Of a stretch of 64,000 bases of DNA, positions 1 through 12,500 are shown piece after piece. The DNA is taken from NCBI GenBank assembly GCA_000310025.1, contig FN648441.1, forward strand, positions 1 to 64,000, read 5' to 3'. Made by a program: the position numbers and the translations under genes. Numbering within the stretch: position 1 is the stretch's first letter; every line of letters starts with the position of its first letter. Below the pieces are notes generated by a model. That model was not told the DNA's origin. It worked only from the letters and a program-made list of their open reading frames with translations, and ran no database searches. This DNA comes from Ectocarpus siliculosus (lineage: Eukaryota; Sar; Phaeophyceae; Ectocarpales; Ectocarpaceae).

Positions 1-164
1 AAAGGACGACAAACACTGATGGGCTGCGGGGAAATCCAATGGCCTGGCTTGGAGAACATCCATTGCATCATCGGTAGACCCTTGTATTGGACGTGCCCTG
101 AACACCTTCATTTCCTCCGCGATCTTTCGTCATAAACTAACCAACCTGAGTGCGGTGCCCACAG

Positions 165-336
165 CTACCGCACCATCATGTCTTACTACCAAAACGGTTG
201 CGGTGGAGACCCGAACCCCCAGTTAGACCCGATCGTGCCACGGGTAAACTACTTCTCCAATCCAGACGTAACCTACCTTAACAAGGCCACGGGCACCGAC
301 GATGAAGACAACGCTAGGTGCATCGAGGAGAGCATG
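165..336 (+). CDS. Exon with the Met-turn of the metzincin domain
   Basis: The acceptor is CCCACAG before CTACCGC and the donor is GCATG before GTGAGA. The visible residues YRTIMSY, PRVNYFSNPDVTY and the DNAR close match the segment just after the zinc-binding helix in reprolysin-like (M12B-type) and bacterial metzincin proteases. There the methionine of the IM(S/A)Y turn sits under the zinc site. The exon starts with one base that completes a codon, consistent with Gly before Tyr. No zinc-ligand HExxHxxGxxH is present in the 164 bases upstream, so the catalytic part must be on the neighbouring sequence. Confidence 0.7.
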
Positions 337-492
337 GTGAGAGTGGGACAGGCGACTCATTAGCACTACCCACATTTCGTCAGCTACAGCAGCAGAATCG
401 TGCCGGTTGTAGGCGATGTGTCATTTCGAGGTGCTCCAAAGAAGTGGGGCGATCGGAGGCCATGAAAAAGTCCCGCTCTCTCGGTGGTAGAA

Positions 493-543
<51 letters not shown>

Positions 544-3500
544 TAATGTCGCCACGAAAAGCGCTTCTTTGCAGGCGTGGAGTTATTTTCCACGCATTTT
601 CAAGCGACCAGGACCGAAGTACGTCGTGTAAGCGATGGACTGAGGCAGATATACGTTGACTGGATTCTTCATCAAGTCGTGTGTACGCTGCTCTTTCGAG
701 GGATGCCTCTCCACCGACAAATAAAAAACCGAAAGGAGTCCTCCAGGGAAACTTTCATTCGACCTCCGTTGATGCGTATAGTGGTAGAAGAAGATCAACA
801 CAAGTGCTTGCCGTTTCGATGATGAGAGTCCCAAGATCAAATCTAGCTTTGAGATCTCCGTGTGCGAGATCTGCATGTACCTGTACTTCTCTTGGCCTGG
901 CACATTGTGTTGAATGTCCTGTGAAAGTTCTACGCAGACAACACCGGTTATCGTTTGGAGGCAAAACTATCTGTTGTCTAATGGGGCCGACCCCACGCGA
1001 AGCTAGTGCTGGAATAGGCGAGTTCATGCCGAGGCGAATGCTACTCGTGACCTGTAGCGCCGCCGCCACCGGATTTCGAAATTAATCACCGCTTGCCGTC
1101 AATGACGTGATCGGAACTTCCCTCTGATTGACGGTGTTAGGCTTCTGCACCTACGCGATGCTCTACGGCTGATCGGTCGCGTGCGGAAACTTTTTTTTTT
1201 TCCCAGGTGGCTGTGTCCGAGTTCAGAGATGACGGAGACTTCGTCTGCTCCGATGATGGGGATGCGTGTACCGCAGATTCTGACTGCTGCGCTGGCTTTT
1301 GCGGTTCTACCGGGAGTTGCGGTGAGCTGATCAATAGCTGCCCTCCAAGGGAAAGTGTCTACGTTCTCACGGGGCACAAGGGTAGGCGTTTCGGGAAGAG
1401 GCAGGGTGGTTATTTGCCATATTTCCCGAACATTGCCGTCAGTTCGAAAGCTCGTCTTCAGGCGCAGCTTTCCACCAGCGTAACGTAACGAATTTACACG
1501 AAGCCTTCCACTTCGAAACAGTCATGCTTGCTTCCTACATCTTCCGTGATATTCAACGTACTGATTGAAGTTTGTCTATGGTGCTGCTGCCCCCCACCCT
1601 GCCGCCGTGATTTTTTTTTTTTCGGTTCTGAACGTCACACACATGTGGAAGAAGCAGGATCCGAATCAGATCTTGCTCGTTTCGTCCTTGAGCAACCAAC
1701 AGAGCTTACTGCCATCTGAGCACGGGAAACGAGTTTTCGATTGTTTGAATACGTTTGTTGAAACCATGCAATGGTTCCTGTTCCTCTCCGTTTTAGCTTG
1801 TTGTGGTCACAGCAAGTATTGCCTCAGGGTCACTATTGATGTCGGTCGAAATGTTTCGTCTGTAGACCAGGTTGGGCAATCAATTCGTCTCGGACCCATG
1901 ATTGAGTGATGAAACAAGACAAACTCACTTACGCAACATATGGCACCGTTTCACGCTTGAAGTTCATATAATATCATGCTTTGATATTCATCGGGTAGCT
2001 CACTATGGCGAAGGCTGAAGGAATCACGTGGGAGAGTGCGGTCAAAACAATTGTTGAAACTTGTCTCGCCTGGGATCAACGTCTCTGTCCAGGAGACGCC
2101 AATTTTCTGTGGCTAATGAAGTGCAACACCGTCTCATGTTTCCGTCTACCGTCCGACATGGCCCTGACCTCTGAAACGAAATGTAGTCAGACCATCCGAG
2201 CACCAAACTGAACCCACTGTATCTGGGCAGCCGTAGGAAGCTCAGTTTGTTGTTCGGAAGCACATTGAGATCGCCCAACGCGATCGCTGCCAGGGAATCG
2301 CTGCGGGACCCCGAGATACCGAAACAGCACGCCAGAGAAAAGAATGAGCCACCATGTCACACCAGAATTTCGTGTTTTTTCATGAGGAGAAACAAGGTCT
2401 GTTCGTTCGTGCCGCCAACGCCGGCAAGGTCGGAGAAACAGTTTGTGCGTGGTTTTCTGCGCTCCCGCGATCGCCATAGTCTAGGTGGTCCAGTAGGTTA
2501 TGTTGTGCGGGGTCGAGAACCCTCACGAGGTGAAAACGGGATGATCGCACCACGTTGCGCTAAATTGGTCAAACATCCTCGAGGTAGTTACACAGAGTGT
2601 CTATGGAATGCACCAGATAAATAGTCACGTCATTCGCAGCTGTCATCCGTAAGGAAGGAAGTACGCACAAGGTGCCGAACACCCTTAGCAGGATGCAGCG
2701 CACCCTCCATGCGACTCGCAGAACACATGTGCACAGCGCTTCGCGCTTGGTGATGTGAGAGCCTGGTCCGGTGAGAACCCGGCGTGCTCCGTCCCGGCTA
2801 TGCAGGGATGCGAGGTCAGTCTTCTGACGACCACGGCATGTACGACTATGAGTACACCCCCCGCTATCGCGAAACAGGAATCAGCTCGCTAGAATTGGAA
2901 CGTACCAGGATGTTCATATGTGATATTTCATTTTCCGTCCAACGTTCAATCCGCTGGCTCCAACACTGGGGAAACTACCGGTGAAACATCAATTTTCGAG
3001 CTCGGTCTGAGGCTAGGACATTCTCCCTTCCCTTGCTATCCTTGGGTGGTCATCGCATCGAGCAGCCACCGAAGAATGCGCAGGATCGGGCGGAGACACG
3101 GCCGCCGTCGAAGATATGGTCTGCGACCCTGGTGAGACAACGCTGTCGGTCAAACATTTGGTGGACAGCTACCGCGTTGCATAGGCCCGATCCCAGATCT
3201 GTGGTGGTTTTCCTCCCGGTATCGGGTTTCGAGCTTCAAGGTGCTCACGATCCTACAAAATACGCCCTACACGTCGAAATCACTACGGTATTGGTGCGTT
3301 TTCGTGTTTCGTGTTTCGTGTTGTCGTGTAGTACGTTTTCGTTCGAAATTGGATGTAGCCTGAGGTAGCAGCTGGCCTCGACGTTGTTTCTAAGCATTCG
3401 TGGTGTTTTTCGTGTTCGATTCTACACCCTGATGGGCTAAGGGTACAATAATACAATTCGACCCCGGCGCCGATGCGATTTTTTTCCCGCCCTACACAAC

Positions 3501-6500
3501 GTTGGCGAGGAACGTAGATGAAATTGTTAGTTTCGCGCCGAGAGAGCGGACGAGAACCGTCGATGTTCTCCTCTTCTGACAACCGGGATACCATCAGGCC
3601 GCAGCCCTACACACCCGGGCACTCAACAGGGTCCATCGCACGAAATCTTGCACCCACCGGATACTGTTCCGACAGAAGTTCTCGTGGACGTGACTGGAGT
3701 TTCGCAGAACACCACTTTTCCTTGCCTTGTGCTAACTCCGCGAATTGCCCTCCTCTTGCCATATGCTTGTCTGCAGAGAACAACGTCGAGGAATGCCAAT
3801 ACGACGGGGGCGAGTGAGTAAAATGCTATGGCAGTGCCTGAGAGCAACAATAGCGTTTGCGCAGCGCTTTCGCGTATCGTTGCTCGGTGGCGGTTGTATG
3901 GTCGAGAGAAGGAGGTTGTCCTTCAGACGTGCGCCTTAGCAAGGGTGGGGTTTGGTCGCGGAATGTATGTATTTGGTTGGTGGCTGTACCATACGAATGT
4001 GTATGACCACTCGGTCACGAGTTGCTAGAGGCAATAGGATTTCTGCCATCCAGGGACGCGCGACGGTGTTTAACGCCACCGGTCGCAACAGGTCAAGGGA
4101 TGGAATGAGGGGCAAACACCGCCGTTTCGCGGGAATCCGGCAGTAGCACACCACCTACGTGAAGATTCCCACACAGGAAGAAGTACGTTGCCCGCCATGC
4201 ATGATTAACCGTCAATCCACAACAAGCGGTATCGAGTGCACCCCACGCCCGCACCGCCCGCCCGGCGTGTTTTCCTGCCTCGCTTGCACTGCCAGCTGCT
4301 GCGAATGTGACTGCTCGAACCAGGTGTGCGACGAAGACAACACCTGCGTTACCCCGGCGTGGGACTGCGTAGGTGAGCCACACTTGCACGAACCTTTTTT
4401 GGCGATCTTGCGTACGCGTACCGTGCTCGATGGGTATCGTTATAGGACGGGAAGTGTTCCTCAAACTTCGTGCCCATCTCACCCAAGCTGAGACTTTCTG
4501 CGGCATACTTCGCGACGGTGAGGGGACTGATATCCGTTCCTCTGTGGTTCGATCAGTACCGCTCTGCCAGTTGCATGCAGGCTATACTGCTGCACGTACG
4601 CCGATGCGCTCCGTCTACGCTAACACTACAGAAAACCCTTTGCTAGTGTAAGGATGTGATGTGAAGTTGGTGGGGGACGTATGCCCTTTCTCGCCGCTGG
4701 TATGAACCGCTACCGCCATCACCCCACGGTGGTGATCGCCGCGTGTATGATGTGATACGTGAATTTGCCGGACCGTCAAGTGGACCCTGAACCGCACTAC
4801 TTTGGTCGCCCTCGTGAGGCAAACATAGATGGATTCGTCGGTTTCAGGCCACTGGAAGGGTGTTGGAGCTTTTGATATCCTGGCCAGCAACAACCGTATT
4901 CGACGTGATTCTTCTATCTTACATACCATGTTGAAGCTACCCTGGACTCTCAATCTCTTGTGACGTAGGCTAGAGTAGATGACGGATGGGAAATTTCAGC
5001 AGATTTTCTCACATTGATGAAAGAATCGGGTGGTCGCACCCATACTGGTGTGCCGTCTCTGGAAGAAGCTTGTCTCGGCCAATCACCAACGTCGACAAAG
5101 TCAGACCAGACCTCGGCCCCAAATATGCCTGAAGCGTCACGTGTGGTGGTGGCATGGGAGGGTCATTCACAGAATGAGTTGTTTGTCGCAATAGCCTTTT
5201 GCAAGCCAAGGGCATTCTTCCGAATGGGAAATAGGCCAGGGGCGGGGGGCTACGGGCCACCGTAGTCTCCATAAGTGGCAGCCTACGGCCTACGAAGTTT
5301 AGTGTACAAGAGAATTCGACACCATGTGTAGCAGGAAAGACGATGTGCTGTTCTGTAGCCCACGTTCTGGTAGCACCCTTGATTGGAGAAACACATGCCC
5401 GAGGGCCCTGAGGAAGAGTCCCCCCTTGATGCATAGGCCCGGCACACTTCTCATGCCCAGGGTAACGGACGCCTTTGATGATTGAATGGGGCGCTGAGCA
5501 CAGAGCGAGAGGGAGGGCGCATGGGGAGAACGCGTGATCCTTTTGTGTAGACCTGCTTCAAAACGGGTGGAGAAGGAAAATGTCAGCCTTCAAAACAACA
5601 AACCACTGTTTTAGTGCTTTTCTCCTTCGTTCCCGCCACCACGTCGTTCCGTTGTGCAGTGGACGAAACATTAGCCTCCTCAGGGTATACCTTTAACGTG
5701 GGGGCAACCGACTTCTGTCCGGGTTTTTCGACCGGTAAGTTCCACATGCCGATAAAGCCGTGAACCCGTCCCAAGGAGGTGCGAATTATGTTGGTTCTCT
5801 GAAGGTACCACAGCACCCTGTAGTCCAGTATATTCTCGGTCCGGTGGGACGTGTGGCAGCATAGGCCTTTCATTGATGTGATTCGGTGAACATGAAGCCG
5901 AGCGCACTGTTGCTGGTGCTACTGGAAGATGTTTAGCCGCTTATTTGGAGAGTGGAGCGAGCAGTGGCAGCGAACGACGACGATTCGCAAAGTCTAAAGC
6001 AGGGCCCCAAAAGTGCCCTTCCCGGTTCAAATATCGCCCTTGCGCTCGTATCACCTCATCCTGGCCTTTCCCGGACCTATTCGCGTGATGTCGTTCAGTC
6101 AATCCCAACGTGTGTGACACCAGCATCGGCCAAAAATGCTTCTGCGTCTGTCGAGAGAGCGACCCTGCCGAGGCGTTATGCGGTTCCGGCTCCGGCTTCA
6201 ATTGTATCGATCCGGCCCCGGATTGCGGTGAGTTTAGCTCCAGAATGCCTAGTACACGTTCCAGTGCAACGGCGGATGTATAAGGGAGTTTCCCGCGGTG
6301 CTTATTGAGCATGCGGTGGAAATTCAAACACGTTGTTCCACATGCCAGATGGGATATCAACAAATCTGTTGGCGAAGCTTCAAACCGTCTGCACTTCAAA
6401 TGGCCCCTACCGTAATAATGCATTTATCGGTGGAGACGCTCTGAGATGGCCATGGGTGATGAGATGTTGTTCTTCCAGCTTGTTGATATATGAACCTTGC

Positions 6501-9500
6501 ACCCCGACCAAGTACCTAGGCCAACAATATGGGGCAGTGGAAAACCCGTGAGTCGGTTTGAGAACGGTGCACATCGAACTGAATATGTTGAGATTTTCAC
6601 CACCGGAAGCGCTCCGATAACGTCTCTTCAGAGAGCTGCTGCAAAGGGAGTTGTGAGGTGCATCCTTACCGCTGGGCAAAGAGGGACCATCGCGCAATTT
6701 TATTTCGACCATTCATAGCAAATTGCGTGCATACATATACCAGCACACCTTTTTCCGCATGGATGCGAGCATCCCAGTCTACGATGGCCGTATTCCGTGT
6801 AGGAATGAATCGTACCTCTATATACCCGAATGGAGTCTGCGGCATCATTCTGTCCTTACGCTTCTCTGATTTTCCGCGTCATACAGATGAGTGCGGTGTA
6901 GCAGGCGGTGACACGCGCAACATGGGTGACAAGGTCTGCGACCCCGGTGAGCCTCATGTTTCGATCGTTTGCACCATCATTCGTGAACAGCTCACCCGCC
7001 GCGTTTGCGCGTCCTTGATCCCGGGTTGCTCCCCGATCTAAAATTTGAAGCTTCGCAATATTTCTCACAATAGCAAACCTTATCAACGGATCTAGGTCAA
7101 CGGTTGCGTACGTACGCACGGGGTTGCGTGAGGTAACTATTGCAGCTGTTGCTGCAGATAAGCTTTGTTTTCAATAGCGAATGGTATTCGCACTTCTACA
7201 TCGAATGGTGATATTCTTAGTGTATAACGCTCGGTGCTTCGCCTTCCCTGTCGACAACCATTGTGAAAATTCTTGTCATCGATCGCCCTTTTCGGGCATT
7301 AGCCAGTCCAACGCGATACCCTTAGCAAGTGAAGTGGAGGGATTGCTAGTCTCGGGCAAAGACGATACGAGAACCGGTGGTATCCGCACGTTCTGCCCGT
7401 CGAAATATCATCAAACCGCAGCTTCACACGCCAAGGCGTTTTGCAGCCCCCATGATGCAAAACAGGACGCCGCCATCGGAATATCATCGTTAAACGTGTC
7501 GTCAGAAAATGGTCGTGGAATTTAAATTTACCGATGTTCACCATCCCTTATTCTACCTCATTGCTGCCACTCCCTTGTCCGGTGCGATCCGTATGCAGCG
7601 AACAACATCGAGGCTTGCGGATACGACGGGGGAGAGTGAGTAAAGCTCCTGCAGTTCCTGAGAGGACCTGGGGGTTTGTTCAGCGGTTCCGGGTGTCGTG
7701 CTTGGTGGTAGTGGTAGTGGTACGATCGAGAGAAGCCACCCCCACACGCGCCTTGACAAGGAGACGTTTTGATTGCAGCGTATGCGTTTGGTGGTGTGCG
7801 TTCCGCTCCAGTTTGCAAGGGGCACAGCTCTCCAGGCAACCAAGGAATTGTTCTTTGCTAATTGAAGGAATGCAATATGATGGCAAAATCCGTTTTGCGG
7901 GAACTCCCCGGCGATTTGAAGCACCGGCTGTCAAGACTTCCCGAAGAGGAACAGGAGCGCGTTTGCCCGCATCGAAAGGCGTGCCTGGTCAACCGTCGAC
8001 CCACAACAATAAGTGATATCGATTGCACGCCAAGCCCCCACCCTGCACCCGGTGTATTTCCCTGTCTCGCGTGCACTGTCAGTTGCTGCGAATGTGACTG
8101 CTCGAACCAGGCGTGCGACGGCGATCACACATGCGTCACCCCGGCGTGGGACTGCGTAGGTGAGCCACTTCTTTTGTACCGGTGCGTTAAATGACGATCG
8201 GTATGGTTTCAACGGGAATTGTTCGTCGAACATGTCACCCATGCCGAGATCAACTGAGGCTAACCCGCGACTGCGCTCACAAGCGTATTTTGTGCGGCTC
8301 AATCAGAGAAAGAGCTCCGGGGGTGACCTACACACGGAATGCCATGGAGTTCCATGGAGGTTCCCGGAGATTCCATGGCGCTCCGCAAAATATTCCACCA
8401 CGGTGGCACCTACGGTTTGGCGTGGAAGACTATTGAGTCCCGTAGAAAACCACTGCTAGGCAAGAAATTCCACAAACCCAATGGTGTACCATGGAGTGCC
8501 GTGGACGTGGAACTCGTGGCACATTCAAAAGCAGTTGAAGCAGAACTTCCGTTGTTTCCTCCAATAAAATTCCATGGCTTCCCGTGGCGTTCGTTCAGTT
8601 TCCATAGAATTCCAAACGTGAGTATTTCAATGGAGTTCCACGCACCCAACCCCAACCCTAACAACCATCCCTCTGCTACCACTGCTGTCGTTCATACAGC
8701 CTAGGTTGCTGCTGCGCCATCGAGCCTTTGCTGTCATCAGCTTCATCCGTCTCGAAAGGACAGTCGTAGGTGGTCAGCCCTTCGTTGATGCCATAGCTAG
8801 ACTGTTCGCCCAACAGCAAACCTTGCCCAGCTGGCTGAAAAAAGTAACGAAATACGTCCAGCAGCAGCCCCACACCCTTCCCAACTTGCCGACTTGACGA
8901 CCTGTCGCAACGCTCCCCTTCCTTCCTTCCCACTCGTCGCTCCGTTTTGCAGTGGACGAAACATTGGCCAATGGCGCTTACAGCTATTCCAGTGCGGTGT
9001 GTCTGCCTCTTTCGCTTGGTAAGTTCCAGTAGTCGATTGCTTGAGAAGCGCCGTAAAGCTGTCTCAACTAGGTGTGCTTGTACATTTGTTCTCTAAATGC
9101 CACCTTTTAGCCGAAGGTGGTCCCCGGGGTCCAGTGAGACATACCGGTGGAGTTTGGGGCTTCCGGAGACGTGACAGGAAGAACTTAACTACGAACGCGT
9201 AGACGTTTGCTGGCGGCTACGGTAAAGCTGCAGCGACGCGGGCCCGGGCTGACGGTTTTCACTGTTCAACCCTGGCCGCCGAAAAAGTCCTTCCCAAATC
9301 GCGCCCCACCCGCCCTGTGTGAACGCTGGCTTCTTCAGCTGATGACTTCGACAAATGTGACTACACCACTCAAGGATGCCTCTGCACCTGTCGAGAGAGC
9401 GACCCTGCCACCGCGCCCTGCGGTTCCGGAACAGGCTTCGATTGCCTCGACCCGGCCTCGGACTGCGGTGAGCAAGTTTGGAACCGCTTTCTGCCGTTTG

Positions 9501-12500
9501 TTGTGGATGAGATGATCTTGTGCAGAGCAGTACCAGATGCAGCCAGCCCCGCAGCTACTATGCTGAAGTCCACGCGTTGCGGAATACCCCCCACTCAGGT
9601 CTTCACGTGCTCCTCTTCCATTTCTTGTTCTCTGCCACGGGATGAAGCCTATATCGGCCCTCACGTGCAATGACTTCCAAGTTGGCTCGTGATATCTGTT
9701 TGAAGAGGTTGTTCGCCATGGGAGTCTCAGTTCTATTGAAACCGGCGTGAAGGGCCGGTTTGGTGCGACTACGTGCCGGTCCGATTCACCTGTAGCCTAC
9801 GGCATATGCACGCCTCGAGAGTGAGCTCGTATAGCAGGACAATCCAGTGTGATATCGAGATGGGGTAAATCAACTACGTACGGATAGGTTGCAGTTCGGG
9901 TCAATGGACGGACGTAAACACTGTTCACGAAGTATTTCTGCTACAAATTTGGCTGGCACCGGGAACTCAAATGTGTGTGTTCTGTCAGAAGCAAGAGAAG
10001 GTGCTATTTGATCCCGTTAGGGTGCATGCCAAGGCCACAGATCTCAATGAACGGTGCACTTCTGCACAGCCCCTTATGCCCCGCCCATTTCGGTGTGCCA
10101 CGTTGACATAGATCCCTGACGACCATTTCCCTTGCTCTGTTGCCTTTGATGTCCAAAAGATGAACTTGCACGCCTTGCAAAGGATGCTGGGGGTTTGGTT
10201 CATGCAGTGAATACAGACAATCATGAGTAAAGCCCTGTACGTACACACCAAGAATATTCATGAAACGAGGCAATCACTGGTATAAGTGCTAAAGGTACAT
10301 TCAACTTGATCGTGTCAATGTCGTCTAACCCTCACCGACTCTCTTGCGCCCGAACGAACGGAAGTTCTGGCAATGTTGTCAAGCCCCGCATTCTAGGTTG
10401 TACCGTACAGGCCGACTAAGGGCAAACGCGTGTCTCAGGCCTGTTGAGTTGTGTATGATTCTATCGTACATCTAGGAGTAGGTACGTGCTTTTCGTCCCT
10501 CGGAGATCCATGTTTGTTCAAAGGGGCATTTAATGGAAAAACAGCCACGGATAGCATACTGGGGTGGATCATGATCATGATCACGACCCGGTCATGATCG
10601 ACTAATGATCGGAAAAATTCAGACCGAGTTATTCATTAGTTCGTTGTTTCCCGTTTCTGCGGAAATCGTCGGCCATACTGTCGGCTCATGACCCGGTAAT
10701 GATCTAGCCATGATGGTGTCATTGCCGAGTGGAGACTAGGCCATGACCGGGCCACGAGGAGTGGACCATGACCGGAACATCATGATGTCATCACCCTACT
10801 ATCGTGGCCCCACCATGACCCGATGGTCTGTCTAGATTTATCGCATCAACGGCAACGTACTGTAGCACCTTTGTCGGCACACAAACATACTGTACGAAAT
10901 ATCTCATGATCACCAACCTAGCGCCAATGCCGGCGCACCAACGTAGAATGTATCCACCCAGCTCCAACCTGGCACTTATTGAGTGGGTTTTACCGTTGGT
11001 TTTCCGTTAGTGTTGGGTTCATAGCCGGTTTGATGCCCGTTGCCAAATCAAAATCCGTTTCGGGGTACCAAAATTACATTGGATGTAAACCGATTGGTTG
11101 CCGCCGGTTGAAAGAATAGAACGCGATGCTGTTGTAGAGCAGGGCGGGGATCCGGGTCTGGGAACCATTCAACCTATTTTTTTTCCTGCATGGGGTGTTG
11201 TCGGCCTGTCGGGGGCGTGAATGCATGGATTATTTAGGGCCTAGCCATTACCAGGTTATCGCCAAGGTCATGACTCGGTCGCGGCCGGGTCCGGATCTGA
11301 GCGCGAATGGGTCATGGATGAGTCATAACGCGGTCATGACCTAGGACATGCCTAGGTCATGATTGATTTCGACCATGATCGAGATCATGGCTCACTCTCG
11401 TGACCAAGTCATCACCCAGTCGCAGCCGAGTTTTGATCGTCATGACCCAGTCGCACCCGGTCATTGTAGGTCGCGGCCCAGTCGCGCCCGATTGTTGAAT
11501 GTTATGACCCAGTCATGCCCGGGTCATATCTCAGCCATGATCACGATCATGAGAACACCCAAAGTTAGAGCCTCATACATTTGCCGTAAGAAATTCTGCC
11601 CGCTGGCAAGTCGTAATTCATTCCACGCCAGCCACACGACTAGCAAAGACCCTAGGGTAGCGCCATTGGGCCTCACGGATGGCCGCAACAATCGTTCTTA
11701 GGCAGTGATATCACGTGGTATCACCCACCGGGTTGTCAGTCCTCCTGGGTATCACGCTCCCTGGTTGGCGATATCAAAATCCCTCCATGGCTCTCCCACA
11801 GCCTGCAGGGTCTATCGGGTTGTCGTCATCAAAACATGGTGGAAAAGACACACCGCTAAAAAACTAAGCCTATGCTGCCTTTCTCTCCTCTTCCCCCATT
11901 GTCGTGTGCTTGTTCCCACCCGCCACCTTCGTTCGGTCACCGCTCGGCAGTCGAGGAGCCAACAGGTACGCACCTTGAACGCGGTGGATGTCTTCAAAGT
12001 GCAACGTTTTTCGGAACGATGCAGAACACGTCCATCTGACCTCGTTGGAAGTACGCATCGGTTATATTATCCTGGGTAGAATAACTGGTTCCGTTCGGCC
12101 AACTATTTGCCAGCCTTCACTTGCGGGCAACATTCATCTCAAGCGTTGTCCAGCACCGAGCGCATGAGACTAGTCTAGAGTAAGATATCCTTGTGGTGGG
12201 TGGGGAAACAGGTCTCTAGGGTGGGCGACGATCGCAGGGTGTCTCTATGTGCACAGCGTGACAGACATTCGCTGGTGTACCGTTGAGACTTCATGAGGCC
12301 CTCGATCTGCTCTAGATGGAGTCTCTTCCGACAACACACCGGGTTCTGATTGGCATGGCTTTCCTCGCCTGCTCCCCCCGCCCCCCCCGCTCCCCCTCGT
12401 CACGTTTTGGGCCCGTAGCGTGCGTGGACGATAGCGACTGCACCCTTCCCGAGGAATGCTGCCTATTGAAGCTGGTGTGCGAGATACCCGACCCTGCGGA

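Noticed and set aside
10556-11560. CRISPR array
   Set aside because: Eukaryotic setting, no fixed repeat length, no unique spacers; the units are irregular CATG palindromes.
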